Assembly: GCA_016748015.1 (NCBI GenBank)
Contig: JAAOMT010000523.1
Location: forward strand, 733,336 to 797,335
Source: Geosiphon pyriformis
Lineage: Eukaryota; Glomeromycota; Glomeromycetes; Archaeosporales; Geosiphonaceae
Reading direction: 5' to 3'
DNA length: 64,000 nt
Shown here: positions 10,506 to 22,189 of the stretch, piece after piece
Position numbering within the stretch: position 1 is the first letter of the stretch
Layout of the letters: every line of letters begins with the position of its first letter
Made by a program: the position numbers and the translations under genes
Notes under the pieces: generated by a model
Seen by the model: only the letters and a program-made list of their open reading frames with translations
Told to the model about the DNA's origin: nothing
Database searches by the model: none

Positions 10506-10679
10506 TGTTTGTTGTTTTGTTGTTAATTCAAATGAGTGTTGTTTTTATGTTCTAATCTTGCCTCATTCTTGAGAGACAATCAACATTGGTGTGGAGTTTT
10601 CCTGGTTTGTGATGTACAATGTATCAGTAGTTGGCTAAAAATCCTGTCCATCAAGTTTGTTTGGCATTTAGCTAAGTGT

Positions 10680-11030
10680 TTTTGTTTTGAAGCTATTTGA
10701 GTCCAATATTATCAGTGATAATATCGAATTTTTTGGGTCTGAGGTAAAAGTTGAAGTAATGTAGGGCCCAGATTACTGCTGCAGTTTTTAATTCTGTTGC
10801 AGGGTAGTTCTTTTCAGCTGGCTTCAATGTTTTGCTAGCATAAGCAATTACTTGCTCATTTCTATTGTCATCTAACTGTGATAGGATGGCACCAAAGACA
10901 GTATAAGAAGCATCTGTTGCTAACCAGAATCGGTTACTAAAATCTGGGTAGGTGAAAATTGGAGCTGTGGTTAGTTTTTCTTTGAGAATTTCAAATGCAT
11001 TTTGGTGTTTAGCAGTCTATTTGTATTCGA
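10680..11030 (-). pseudogene. RNase H of element B
   Basis: The sequence WLATDASYTVFGAILSQ gives the first catalytic Asp, YPATELKTAAVIWAL the Glu and DIITDN the next Asp. The domain follows RT in the same frame. Several nearby stops are present. Its role is to degrade the RNA strand during reverse transcription. Confidence 0.75.
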
Positions 11031-11089
11031 CGTTTTTGGTGGTAAGATAGTTGAGAGGTTTTGTGATTTCTGAGAATCTTTTGATAAAC

Positions 11090-11800
11090 TTTCAATAGTA
11101 GAAGGCTAACTCTATAAATCCTTTTAATTCTGTAGTGTTTTGAGGAGTTTTAAAGTTTTTAACAGTGCTGATTTTTCCAGGGTTTGGTTTGATTCTATCT
11201 TTACTAATGACGTGACCAAGAAAAACCAAGTTTGTTTTTCCAAAGTAGCATTTTTTGATGTTGAGTTTCAGTCCTGTTTTTTGTAATCATTGAAATACTT
11301 CTCACAGGTGTTTTAAGTGTAATTTGAACGATGGAAAATAAACATTAGTATCGTCAAGATAAATGACTACTGACTTCCAAAGAAGTCCTTTGTACACAAT
11401 ATCCATTAATCTCTGAAATGTTGCTGGTGCATTGCATAATCTGAAAGGCATTACATTGAATTCATAGTTTCCTCCTTGGGTTGTGAAGGCTGTTTTGGGA
11501 CAATCTTTGGAATCCATAGCAACTTGCCAGTATTCACTTTCTAGATCTAGTGTTGAAAAGTATTTGGATTTTCCAAGAGCATCTAACATGTCATCAATTC
11601 AGAAAAGAGGGTAGACATCTCCCATGGTGATGTTGTTGAGTTGTCGATAATCAACACAAAATCATATCTTTCCATTTTTCTTTTTAACTAGAACCACAGG
11701 CAAGGCTCATGAACTCATTGATGGTTGAATAAGCCTATTGTTAAGTATCTGTTGTACTTCTTCTTGGATAAATTGGTGACTTTCTGGAGCAACTCGGTAG
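11090..11800 (-). pseudogene. Reverse transcriptase of element B
   Basis: Palm motifs are clear: KYFSTLDLESEYWQVAMD holds the first Asp, NVMPFRLCNAPATFQRLMD follows, and YLDD is intact at 11350-11361, then GHVISKDRIKPNPGKI. Stops stand at positions where the C copy or the family has Trp or Arg (for example PSMSS-stop, GKI-stop-FCVDY). The frame is shared with gag, protease and dUTPase. Confidence 0.85.
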
Positions 11801-12174
11801 GCTTGTTGTCGCCTTGGTTTGGCATCTCCTATATAGATTTGGTGTTAAACCAAATCAGTTCTTCCTAAGTCATTGTTGTTTTCGGCAAAGATATTGGCAA
11901 AGATATCGGCAAATTTTGTAATTAGCTCTTTAAGCTGGTTTTGTTGTTGTGGTTCAAGTTGTTCCATGTTAATTCGAAATAGTTTTTCTATAACAACATG
12001 GTAGTTTTCAGAGCTGGTGTTTGGGTTGATTTTTGGTAGTAAATGTTCAATAATTTCAGAGAAATCAGGGATTGTTTGGGGTAATTCTTATTGAAAAATA
12101 TTGTTGTGAATAACTCCAATTTCTAAGTTATTTAATAAAACTATGGAGAAATTGTTGGGATTGTAAAAAATAAC

Positions 12175-12780
12175 TTAGATTTTCTTTGTTCCTTCTGGAA
12201 TATAAATATTTGGGATCAAAATATTATATTCCAAGCAGATTTGTTCATTGAACTCAAAAATTTGTTGTGTGGTTGTTGGCTTTTCACAAGTGTAAATTTC
12301 AGGGTGTTCTTCAAAAGGTGAAATGATAATTGGTTGTAAAAGTTGTAAAATCTGGTGAGATTCTTTCTGTTTGTTGAGAGCTATGTTTACTGGAACTGTG
12401 AATTGTCCAGTTGAACCAAAACCTTGGGTTCCTTTTTCACTTTTTCCCAATAGTTCTCTTTGATTGACTAATTGTAAATCCGAAATGTTGATTAAGAGTA
12501 AATAAATGGCTTGGGCAATTTTCTCAGCATGTTCAATCTTAAACAGCTTGTCAGTTTTGTTTTGGAGTATTACTGTTATGTCACCAGTATATCCAGCATC
12601 AATTATTCCTCCTCTGACATTGATTCCTTTGCTTGACAGAGAGGACTGGGAGGTGATTTGAACCATTGCTCCTGGCAGAATTTTGAGAGCAATTTTGAGG
12701 TTAATTTTTGTGAGAGATTTGGGTTTGAGAATAAGAGTATCCTTGTCTGGATATCTTAGGTCATATTCAGTATCAATTTC
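12175..12780 (-). pseudogene. dUTPase domain of element B
   Basis: All five motifs of the trimeric dUTPase family are present on the minus strand: DTEYDLRYPDKD (motif 1), QSSLSSKGINVRG (motif 2, Arg replaced by Gln), GGIIDAGYTGDI (motif 3, catalytic Asp kept), KIAQAIYL (motif 4) and KGTQGFGSTGQF (motif 5). The domain follows the zinc modules and precedes RT in the same frame. A C-terminal extension of about 90 residues links it to RT. In retroviruses such domains lower dUTP and limit uracil in cDNA; the same role here is inferred. Confidence 0.88.
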
Positions 12781-12959
12781 ATGTACTTTTTAGGATTTTA
12801 TTCCTTGTCCATTGTTGTTGAAGTATTTGAGTTGTAAGGCAGGCTGGTTTTCAATGAGATAGATGGGTGTTGCTTTAATTTCTTCTGCTGCTTCAGGTTC
12901 TCCAAATTTAATTTCGTTCTCATCATTTTTACTGGACAGAGGAATGCTAAGAGCATAGC

Positions 12960-13610
12960 ATTCAGGACACTACTGTTCATCACAAGACATAATGCATTCT
13001 TCACATAGTCTAATGTTTATTTGCTCTAATCATTGAATTTGAGCTTCTTGGGTTGAGTAAATGTGACTTGGAATTTGGTAGTAGACTTCTACTTCATCTT
13101 CGTAATCAAATCCAGCTAATTCTATAATGTATTTAATGTATTCTGCTTCCTTCATTTAATGAACATTTTCTTTGGTAGCTCCATTAATTAATACCATTGT
13201 TAGGTTGAAAATCATCTCAGCATTATGGGGGTAGTGATAAAATTTGTTGAGAGCACTGTTGTATGCCACATTAAAGGGTGTTCCTCTTTTTACTTTTTCT
13301 GAAATTGATAAAGCATATTGGCAGGTCTGATTGCAGACTCCTCCTCTTATTGCTACATCAATCCAATTGCATTCTTCTGATAGCATATCTCTACAAGTCA
13401 AACAAGGGGTGTTATCTTATTTTCCACTTCTTTTTATTAGATGGCCCCATTGTTCTTTGTGACAAGCCTTGCAGTAATAACAAGTATAATTTTCATATTC
13501 TTCTTCAGGTGAAATGCAGGCTCCTATTGAGGAGAGCTTCTTGTGGCAGTCCTTGCATTTGAGTGGAATGTAGGGGTGTTGTTTTTGTGGTTCTGGTTTT
13601 GAATAGGGGA
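12960..13610 (-). pseudogene. Cys-rich zinc modules of element B
   Basis: The minus strand reads CKDCHKKLSSIGAC, then CYYCKACHKEQWGHL, one stop, CLTCRDMLSEECNW and GGVCNQTCQYA. A second cluster, near 13010-12960, reads LCEECIMSCDEQ, one stop, CPEC. The same two clusters occur in A and C, so they are a fixed part of the polyprotein. The family is not recognised. Confidence 0.6.
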
Positions 13611-13827
13611 CATTCCATTTGGTTGTCACTGGTTCTTTTGTTTCAAAAGAATCATTTGTTGAAAAGTACTGTTGTTCAGTTTCATTGGCCCAATTGGAGG
13701 TTGATCCAAGTGCCATAAATGTTTCAATGATGGACTTTTCTTCTTCCAGTTTGAATTTAAAAGCTGGGGCTTTTTTGGAGCATTTGTTGAATGTACCACA
13801 AGTGGCAGATACCCAGGCGTGTTGTCC

Positions 13828-14160
13828 TTAGTAGGAAATTGTTAACTCTTGTCTCTCCCAATTCAGATTAGCATTGGCTTTTTGAAGCCAATTATTTCTA
13901 ACAAAAGCTTGGTACTGAGACACGTCCATTACAAGAACTTTGACTGGAATAATGATTCCATCAAGAGTGAACAGAAAATTGTCAATTTCTCCTACTGGAG
14001 TCTTTTTCATGTTATCAGCAGTAATGATTACTGTTTGAGCTGGTTGGTCGACATTTCTCTTTAACTGTTGCATTAACTGGTAAGTGATGATGCTTCTGGC
14101 AGATCTACTGTCTAGGATCAAGTAAATTGCCTTTTCTTCGACTTTTGCTTCAGTGTACAT
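13828..14160 (-). pseudogene. Aspartic protease of element B
   Basis: The sequence IYLILDSRSARSIITYQLM has the retropepsin layout but DSG is changed to DSR, as in A. ITADNMKKTPVGEIDNFLF and YQAFVRNNWLQ complete the fold. The change is expected to inactivate it. It shares the gag-pol frame. Confidence 0.8.
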
Positions 14161-14329
14161 AGCAGTGATTGCTTTTTGTTTGTTGGTGGCTGCATTGCTA
14201 AGCAGGAATAGTGATTCATTTGCTTCAAACTTAAAAAGAAATATGTCTAAAAGGTTGGTGTTTTCAGCAATTCTGGCTGGTGGGATTGTGGTAGGAGTAT
14301 AGAAAAGGTTTTATTGTCATGCTGCAGCT

Positions 14330-16197
14330 CTACCTTCTGAGAGTGCAGTATGGTAAAAATCTTGTTCTTCAGGTATTGTAAGATAGCTAGGTTGAGTATG
14401 ATAATGGGTGGGTCTTAGCTAAGCTGGATTTTGGAGAACTAATTGGTTGTTCAAATTAATTCTATTGTTGTTTACTTGGTATTGGTTTTGTGGTGTAAAT
14501 TGATTTTGCAGGATTAATCTTTGAGTAGACACCTGATAATGTTGTGTGGGTGGTTGTTGGTATTGCTGTTGAATTGGCTGTGGGGCAGACTGATAATAGT
14601 TACTTTGATATTGGGATCTTGGTAGATAGTAAGCTGGTGGTGGTTGTTAATAATAAGATTGCTGTGGTGGAGGGTAACATTGATTACTCCTATTTTGTTG
14701 GTCTCATTGTAGCTTTCTGCAATCTCTTTTCCAGTGGCCAGGAATTCCACAGTAATGGCAACTCTGAAACTGGTTATTAGAGAGTGATGTAAAATTGTTT
14801 TGATTCCGTCTTTGGGGTGGTTAATATCTTTGGAGTTGCTGTTTTTGTTGGTTGGTGAAATAGTTTTTGACTTTTTTTGCGAGTTAGTCAATTTTCTCTT
14901 CAGCTGCTGAGCTGGTTTCTTCAATGGCTAAGTTCACAAGTTTTGTATAATTGGCTTCTTCTATGGCCATTTCATATCTCTTTGCATGCTGAATGGCAGA
15001 GTTTAAATCTTCTGGGACATGTGGGCAAACCTTTTTAATCAGTTTATCCTTTAAACCAGTGATAAATTGATCCAAAATTTGAGCATCAGAATAATAATCA
15101 TTAGTTTCAAGTTGGTGAATTTGTCTAAGAAGTTTGTTGAATTTCCCAATATAAGTCATAACAGATTCGAAGGGTTCTTGTTTGATATTGCAAAAATGAT
15201 TTCGAAGAGTGATTAAGGTGTTGTTATCAGTGAATTGTTTTAAGAAGGCAGTTTTGAAAGCTGTCCAGTCATTAAAAGAGGTGGTCAAGTTTTCAAACTA
15301 TTCATCTGCTGTTCCTTTGAGAAAGTAGGGAATTGTTCTTAACATTCTGGCAGCATTCCATCCATTTGCATCTCCAGCTTTAGTAACTTGGTTGAGTCAT
15401 TCTTGGGGACTGGTTTCAATGTCTTCTCCATTGAATTCAAGAATTTTTGTGATATATGCTGTCATTTTGTCTTTTTTGTTTTCACTGTCTATTGATTTTT
15501 CTTCAGATATTTCAGAGTCATTTTCTTCGTTCGCTGCTGTCTCAGAGTGTTCACTTCGATTTTCAGCTAGAAAGTCAAGGAGATTAGAACTAATTTAAAG
15601 AGATTCTTGTTGTCTGGTGGGACTTTTGGGTGATGTAAAATCTTCTAGTTTTGCAAATCAATTTAAGGGTGAATTAGATGTTTGTGCTTGTGCAAGTGAA
15701 GCTGGAAAAGATGTGATAGTAAGTGGAAGTTTTGAACTGGTTCCTTGTTCAGGTGTTTGTAAGTATTTGGCAGTTGTTTTTGGTAGTATTGAAGTATTTG
15801 GGGTGGTTTTTGAGTATTGCTTCAATTTTTGTTTGCCTTTGTTGCTTGTTTCTGTTTCTGATTCAAAATCAATGGAGTATTGAGACTGCACTAGATATGT
15901 TTCTTTACAGTACTTGATAATGTTAAAATTTAGTTCTTGAAAGTAAGTGGCAAGTGTTTCACTGTTAAGGTCTTCAGTTTCCAACTGTGAATAGTGTACT
16001 AAATTATTGTAAAGGTTGCTTCTAACTTCTGAAATATTGTAATTTCCAAAAAGATAATTGTTGATGCGGTTTTCAATGTATTGGTATACTGATTTCTTGA
16101 CAACTTCAATTCCGTCTGGAATGTTGAATCTTTGCTTGCAGTGAGTGTAAATTGATTGGTAATACTCTAGAGTTGTTGTGTCTGGTGTGGTTGCCAC
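14330..16197 (-). pseudogene. gag of element B
   Basis: The frame begins at a GTG (16197) in the context CAAAGTGGCAACC, with no in-frame ATG back to a TAA inside the LTR and none in the first 100 codons. It continues through a helical N-terminal region, an acidic linker, a gag core (15288-14884; TYIGKFNKLLRQIHQL, ILDQFITGLKDKL), the knuckle CHYCGIPGHWKRDC (14719-14760) and a Q/Y/P-rich tail. A few stops are present, no shift. Confidence 0.75.
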
Positions 16198-16229
16198 TTT
16201 GAAGTTGTTTTGCTGTGTTGTTTCTGTGG

Positions 16230-16241
16230 GAGAGCACCAAA
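16230..16241 (-). other. Primer-binding site of element B
   Basis: TTTGGTGCTCTC directly follows the 5' LTR on the minus strand. It is identical to the site in elements A and C. The stem-loop seen after it in A is absent here. Confidence 0.55.
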
Positions 16242-17226
16242 TGTTACTGGAGGTTTTTGGTCTCTTCTTAGCTCTTGTATGTTTGTTGTAATGCTGTTAA
16301 TTTACGATTATAGAAAGTGTTTGAACCTCTGATAACTGAATTTATCTTCAAATTATCTTCTATAATTTGAACTGCTGGGCTTATAAGTGGAATGACCAAG
16401 TCCATGCCAGTTACTTTGTATAGTTATGTTGTAGTAAATGTCAACTCTTTCCCAGGAATTGCTCATCTGGAAGCTCACTAAAAATGTGTAGTTACTTTGC
16501 TGTGAAAGTCAACTCTTCTATAGAAATTCTCATCCGTAGGCTACCCAAATGATTTATAATAAGAAAAGAAAGAGAATAAAAGAAATGTAAAAAAAAAAGT
16601 AAAACTGATGATTTATGGAAGTCATTTTGGATCCAAGCCTGGAAGTGCTTTAACAGTCTACTGAAATTGGTAGCTAATCAATTTCAACCTGTTAGTAGAA
16701 ATTGGTTAATTTTAAAGGAAATAATTAAGAATTTGGCTTTTTGAATTTATTTGATATTTATTTTGTTTTTATGTGTAAAGAATGATTCTAATTATTAAAT
16801 CTGAAGTAAAATACATTTTCTCAAAGAGAGAAGCTCTTCTTTTATACAACTTGTTGTAACACTATTTTATAAACTTGAACTTTGCTCTTTTCTACAATTT
16901 TGCTGAACTAAAGATATATTTTGGTGAACTACAAGTTATTTCTGCGAACTATTAAATATTTTGGTACACTATCAATTATTTCAGCAAATTTCTACAAATT
17001 TCGGCGAACTTTTAAATGTTACATATTTCGGGGTATTACATGATTGATTATCGCACTTAGGTTACATTTGTGTTATATACAAATTGGGTTATTAATTAAA
17101 TGATAATTTTGGACATTTTGCTAATGTAATAAGTAATAATTTGAAACGATAATATATGTTAATTAATGATAAAATTTATAAGGGTAATTTCATGCTAAAC
17201 AATATCTCTAATTTTGTCTGGTAACA
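16242..17226 (-). repeat. 5' LTR of element B
   Basis: It is 985 bp long, ends CCAGTAACA on the minus strand and pairs with 7324-8307. Differences between the two are mostly transitions, many of the form CG versus TG or CA. Confidence 0.9.
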
Positions 17227-18884
17227 ACAGATTAAGAACTGCACCCATACTCAAGCACAAATTCAACAAATTCAAAAAACAGGCCAAAATCTCCCCACCA
17301 CAATGCTTCCAAAATTCATTAGGCATTCCAGATAACCTAGCTGCTTTATCATTTGGCAGATTATCAACAACCAGAGACAATTTTTCCATACCAATATTAA
17401 CTATTACATCAGAGAAAGCATTATCATCTACATAATTTAAAGGCATATTGTTGAGCCTAAAGGTCAGGTATTACTGGAAGAACTGATTACTTCCTTGTCC
17501 ATTATTTCATAATTTTATTAATCTTGAGCTTTACCTTATTAGGCTCAATCACCAGCTCATCATTTACTACCAAGTGATTCAAAACCACCTTGTAAAATAA
17601 ACATTTTAGAATGCTTTTTATCATCTTTCCTTTATCAGAACAGAAATTTTCCATATAATAGTCAATTGCCTTTCTTATAGCAGTATTTTCAGCAATTTTA
17701 GACTCATAATATTTGGACTTACAATACCCTTTCTTTATTACCGACAAATGTTTAATCAGCTCCATCAAGCTTACACTATTCAAAACTATGCTATCAATCT
17801 TAGAAGCTTTAACTATATCAATAGCCAACCAGATCTTAATAAGGTGGTTGAAATTCAAGAGATCATCAGAGTTTTAATATTTCACAACCTTTGCAACAAA
17901 CAGCTCTAATTTAAAGAATTTGGAAGATTGTTTATTCCTCGAACAGTTATATTCATTATATTATATCCTAGAGAAAACTGTGTCAGCAGTCTGTACTATG
18001 ACCTCTTTCAACATCTTCCACATTGTATTCAAGTTACCATTGACTTTTGTCTCCTTAAACATGTCTGACCTAACCAAAAACTTGGCAGAAGAGCAGTCTT
18101 TAAAGCTTAACTATTGAACATTATCTGCATTTTTTAATTTGAACTTTTACCGGTCATGGTTGGCTTGTTTGTGAATGCTAATAAGATGTGTATTCAGCAG
18201 TCCATCTAAACCAATTGAAATGAAAACTGACTTATGATCTGTATCAAAAAACTCAAACACACTATTGACAAAATACAATGCCATAGCAGATGCCAAATTT
18301 TCACTTACTAGAATAAAATCAATCACTTTTTCAACACCCTTAGAATTGCTCCAGGTAGAAGCCTTGGCCAATAAGTGTCCATTAAAAGTATTAACCAGAC
18401 CCAAACCCAAACAGAACTTGAAACTTGCACTTTTGCTAGACCCATTTTCATTAAAGTCACCACCTATAACCACAAAAGAGCTGGAATTAACCACCTTGGA
18501 AACCATAGAATTAATATCAACAGCTTAACAAAACTGTGTGCTGATGGATGCACTAGTATACAGACCTAAGATCATAATTGAAAGCTTGTTCTTAAACAGA
18601 AGGCACACAGAAATCAAATGACCAGGAACCTCATCCATTTTTGAAACATGCTGAGCCAAAGAATTGTTCATAATTATGGCAACTCCAACACCACAAAACC
18701 CAACATCTAAGCCAAAAGTAAAAACCCGAAGTCTATCAAATTTATTCATGATCCAAGGCCTAATGTCAGATCTTAATTTAGTCTCAGTAACAATTAAAAT
18801 CATATTTCCTAAATCCTTATGCCAACAAACAATGTTTTCCTGTTTAGCTAAATTAGTCATACCCCTAATATTACATGTAGCCAC
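17227..18884 (-). pseudogene. LINE ORF2: endonuclease and start of RT
   Basis: The minus strand first encodes an apurinic-type endonuclease: TCNIRGMTNLAKQ, VTETKLRS, then GGDFNENGS, IDFILVSENL and DTDHKSVF (18884-18147), the usual catalytic signatures of LINE endonucleases. A linker with SDKGKMIKSIL follows and the RT begins at 17446 (LPNDKAARLSGMPNEFWKH). Frameshifts and stops are common. The frame breaks at 17227, where element B is inserted, and resumes at 7323. Confidence 0.85.
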
Positions 18885-18889
18885 TCTTC

Positions 18890-20773
18890 AAATGAACTCA
18901 CTCATTGATGCAAAGAATGTACTAAAGAACCTGAATTTATGCACAACAGATCTAACTTCCCCAAGATCAAGCCAATAGAAACCTCAAGAGCCATTATCTT
19001 GGATTTCAAACTGCCAACTTTGGAGATAAGAACTTTTGAACTGCTTGGATCTAGATCCACCATCTTGTCTTCTAATACTAAAAAAAAGGAAGGAAGAGAT
19101 GGTCATAAGACATTCAGAACCATAACAGTATCTGGTGATGCCAAAGTAGGGACAGAAGTGGCTGAAGATACAACTTAAGTAATAGGCACCAGGGGCACCA
19201 GCTCTATACCATTTAATCTACACATGATACCTGACACTTGATCAGCTAGCAACTTTAAAGAACATTCAAGCAAAGCTAGGCAATCATTAATTGAGAATTC
19301 ATTTTGAACAACCAGCATGCTTCTCTTAATACCTGAAAAACCAGAAGGAAAAGGATCAGACCTAGAACCAGAGTTGAAATAGAGATTACCAGAAGGAAAA
19401 GCAAGTGAGACCACTTACACCCAAGATTTGCCACCAAAGACAGCAGATCTAGAAATAGGAATATTCTTTTTAGCATACAATTTTGCTAGCTAAAGATGAT
19501 AGTCTTCTGAAGTAATTCTTTTAACAATTTTCGAAGGTTTGGCAATAGATAGAGATAGTACATTACACTCTAAAGCTGAATGGCCAAGATAACCATATTT
19601 TTCACAGCAAACCAAGTCCAATCTAGTTCAAGATAATTTAACACCACTAAATATTGGCTCAGTATGATAAGCAGATTCCATTGCATCTTCAAACTCAAAG
19701 CCAATCACAGCACAGTGAATCCTATTGCCAGAATTCAATAAACAATTTATAATACAAGTCTTCTTACCAACTCCTTCCAAAAAAGTGCCCAAATTATGAG
19801 CAGTCATTCTCATAGACAAAGTAAACAGCAAAGCCCTGAACTGGTTTCTTGATACCCATGTTCCATAATCTCTCACAGTCATAACCACTCGCACCAATCA
19901 AAAAGAACTATTTAGCAGCTAAATGTTCAGTCTGACTTAGTTCTGCAAATTCCACCACCACTTTTTGCCACAATCCAATAAGTTGAATTTTGATTGACTT
20001 AATTTCACCAAACTCAGCTAGTGCAGCGACGATCATTTCTTTTAGTATATCTATGGAAATTTCTTTGATGACCACAGCCCAATTTGAACAAATTTTTTGT
20101 TTCTTGAGATTAGTGTTTACAATAATCCCTTTTTCCTTGGCCAATAATGCAGCTTTTTCCATACTGCTCTCTGATGTAAAGGTAGATCTGATGATCTCTT
20201 CAAATTTTAAGGGGATAGTGGTTTCCCCAAAACCATTGATTGTTAAAAAAATTTTTCTAATGAGTTGGGTTTTTGCCATCACCGATTTCCCTTCTACAGC
20301 CGAGAGATTAATATCCAAAGCAAATGATTTTTTAATTGATACCTCCACAGAAGTCTTAATAATTTTTGGATTAATTCACTTTTTTTTCAAAGAAATAGAC
20401 AAGCAAGAAAGAAACACAATTTCATCATCATCTATAGTAAAATCAGGAGAGCCAAGTAGAGAGCCAAACATAGTACCAGTATTGATACATTTCACCTTGG
20501 GAGTGGTTGCAACCAAACCCAAAAGAAACCTTCTATTTACATCAGTCATGCCAATATCTTCATTATCATCAAACAGACTATCTACATTAGAATACACACT
20601 ATTATCAGGCCCAGATTTACTCAAAGAAATATCCTTCTCATCACCAGAGTGTTTAACATTCCCAAGAACCACTTTTTTTTCTGAGTAAAAGAACCACCAG
20701 TAGGACCATAGAAAACATCTTTGGGCACTTTCTTTTTTGACATATCACTGCTCGAAACAGTTTTTAAATCCAT
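18890..20773 (-). pseudogene. LINE ORF1 (zinc-knuckle protein)
   Basis: From ATG at 20773 (MDLKTVSSSDMSKKK) the minus strand encodes a basic N-terminus, an acidic section, a folded region (FALDINLSAVEGKS ... WAVVIKEISID ... LIGLWQKVVVEFAEL) and a knuckle near 19640-19560 reading CCEKYGYLGHSALEC, where the second Cys of CX2C is lost. A further serine-rich part follows (QVSGIMCRLNGIELVPL). A frameshift lies near 20670, with others downstream. It is the first ORF of the LINE, thought to bind the element's RNA. Confidence 0.75.
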
Positions 20774-21500
20774 AACAAAAGGGTTATTATTTAAAAAAAT
20801 GTTGAAAAAAACTAACAAGAAAAAATAGAAAACTTTTTTTTTAGAAAATGTGCTTTTTGAGGATTTTTAGAGGTAAGAAAGAAAGAAGTTATAAATTAAT
20901 TATATAATTAATATATTAATTAATTAAAAATATAAGTCTATATAAAATAATTATTGTTTATTATATATATAATTGTTTATAAAATACAATTTTTTTTTTG
21001 AAATATAAAACATAATTTTACTTTTTACAAAGTAATTGTAAAATTTAATAACAAAAATTAATTTGTTAAAATTTTTAATTTTAATTTTATATAATTCAAA
21101 ATAATCCTTAAATATTTTTTTGGTTTTTTTTAATGCTTTAGCTAAAAATTATTCTGTTTGTAAAATAATTTTTTATTTATTATTAATTTAGATAACTGAT
21201 TATACATAGTTTTTTGTACAATTTACATTTAATATATAATAAATACATTGTATAAAAATAGTTGGTAGTTGGATTATATTATAAATGCAAAAAAAACAAT
21301 TATTAATTAAATATATAAACATATAATATTTTGGTTAAAATTTTAATAATTTTTTTTTAAAATTACTTAAATTTTATATTTATATGTTTTTATTAAAAAT
21401 TACTTATTTCTCAAAATTGGTAAAATATTAAAAATTGATAACAAAAATAAATACTAAATCGGGTGGCTGGTCACGTGTTGAAACCGCACGATCCACGTCT
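20774..21500. other. AT-rich spacer upstream of the LINE
   Basis: The stretch is very poor in G and C, with runs of T and A and no coherent reading frame. The first ~100 bases may be the LINE 5' leader. I see no gene. Confidence 0.5.
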
Positions 21501-21504
21501 ATAG

Positions 21505-21710
21505 TTGCCTTTGTTGTACCTAGCAAATAAAATAAAACAAACTAGAAAAATTCTTTATTTGTGTATATATCAAAAACTTTTCACGAATGTACAAAGAAGA
21601 ATTAACTATAGTCTGTCTACTGTACAACTCCGGGCTTCATTCACGTATTGCAGCAAGGAAAGCCTATATCTCAAGAACATATGCTTATACAAAAAGTAAC
21701 GCCCGATTCA
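21505..21710 (+). mobile_element. Tc1/mariner-like transposase fragment, left copy
   Basis: The plus strand encodes a short stretch ending SFTYCSKESLY that matches, in inverted orientation, the region 22600-22740, whose translation also contains SFTYCSKESLY. It is followed by AAAAAGTAACGCCCGATT, a word that recurs at 28962-28978. It is debris from an element related to the one on its right. Confidence 0.45.
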
Positions 21711-21761
21711 AAAATTATATTTTTAAACAAATAAAAAATTATATCTAATTAACACTTAGTA

Positions 21762-22163
21762 CTGCTTCAATCCTTCGAGAACAGAGGCATTGAAAATTTC
21801 CCAATTACAGGGCTCACAAGATATCTGGATAGTTCCAGATATTTTATAGAATTTGCGGAAAGGATTGGTTTTTGAGGAGTGGTCATCACAGTGTTGTTCT
21901 AGACTAATGGAAACAACATTAACCAGGTATAATTCTCAAAAACTAATTAAATTCCATAAAAATTAATTCGACTCCAACTTACACCATCGTCATTGTTCCT
22001 CATTTTTAGATGCACGCTGGAGGAATTGTCATATGAGCAATTTTTAATCCTTCATCGCGATACCATCATTGGTATACCACCATTCAATGATGATTGGCAT
22101 GCGCTAGATGGAGCTTGGCAAAAGAGATTTCAATTGAGAGACGATATAATAGGAAAATATTAG
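21762..22163 (+). pseudogene. 3' fragment of an unrecognised host-type gene
   Basis: The plus strand encodes LLQSFENRGIENFPITGL, then FIEFAERIGF, shifts frame by one at a run of five T (near 21875), continues EEWSSQCCSRLMETT, and joins across an intron of about 85 bases (GTATAATT to TTTTTAG) to CTLEELSYEQFLILH and ending DDIIGKY-stop at 22163. The splice and the stop make sense together, so it was a real gene. Upstream exons are missing. I do not recognise the family. Confidence 0.45.
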
Positions 22164-22189
22164 CATTTTAGAATTTAATTTTATTTCCA

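Larger units (their letters stand above)
7324..17226 (-). mobile_element. Gypsy-type LTR retrotransposon B, near full length
   Basis: LTRs at 16242-17226 (5') and 7324-8307 (3') flank an internal region with, in order on the minus strand, gag, protease, zinc modules, dUTPase, RT, RNase H, integrase and an extra ORF. Gag through RNase H share a single frame with stops but no shift; integrase lies in another frame. The 4-bp ACAG repeats at 7320-7323 and 17227-17230 are a target duplication, supported by the LINE frame that is re-formed across them. In the first 250 bp of the LTR pair I counted about fifteen differences, all transitions. The copy is old and dead. Confidence 0.9.

Noticed and set aside
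9980-11720. Repeated TGA at places where RT and integrase relatives have Trp, hinting at UGA read as Trp
   Set aside because: Other TGA stand where Arg is expected, TAG and TAA occur as well, and host genes use TGG for Trp and TGA as stop. Decay by transitions explains all.
19990-20688. Long plus-strand frame of 232 codons opposite LINE ORF1
   Set aside because: It is the antisense shadow of the ORF1 pseudogene, whose motifs are on the minus strand.
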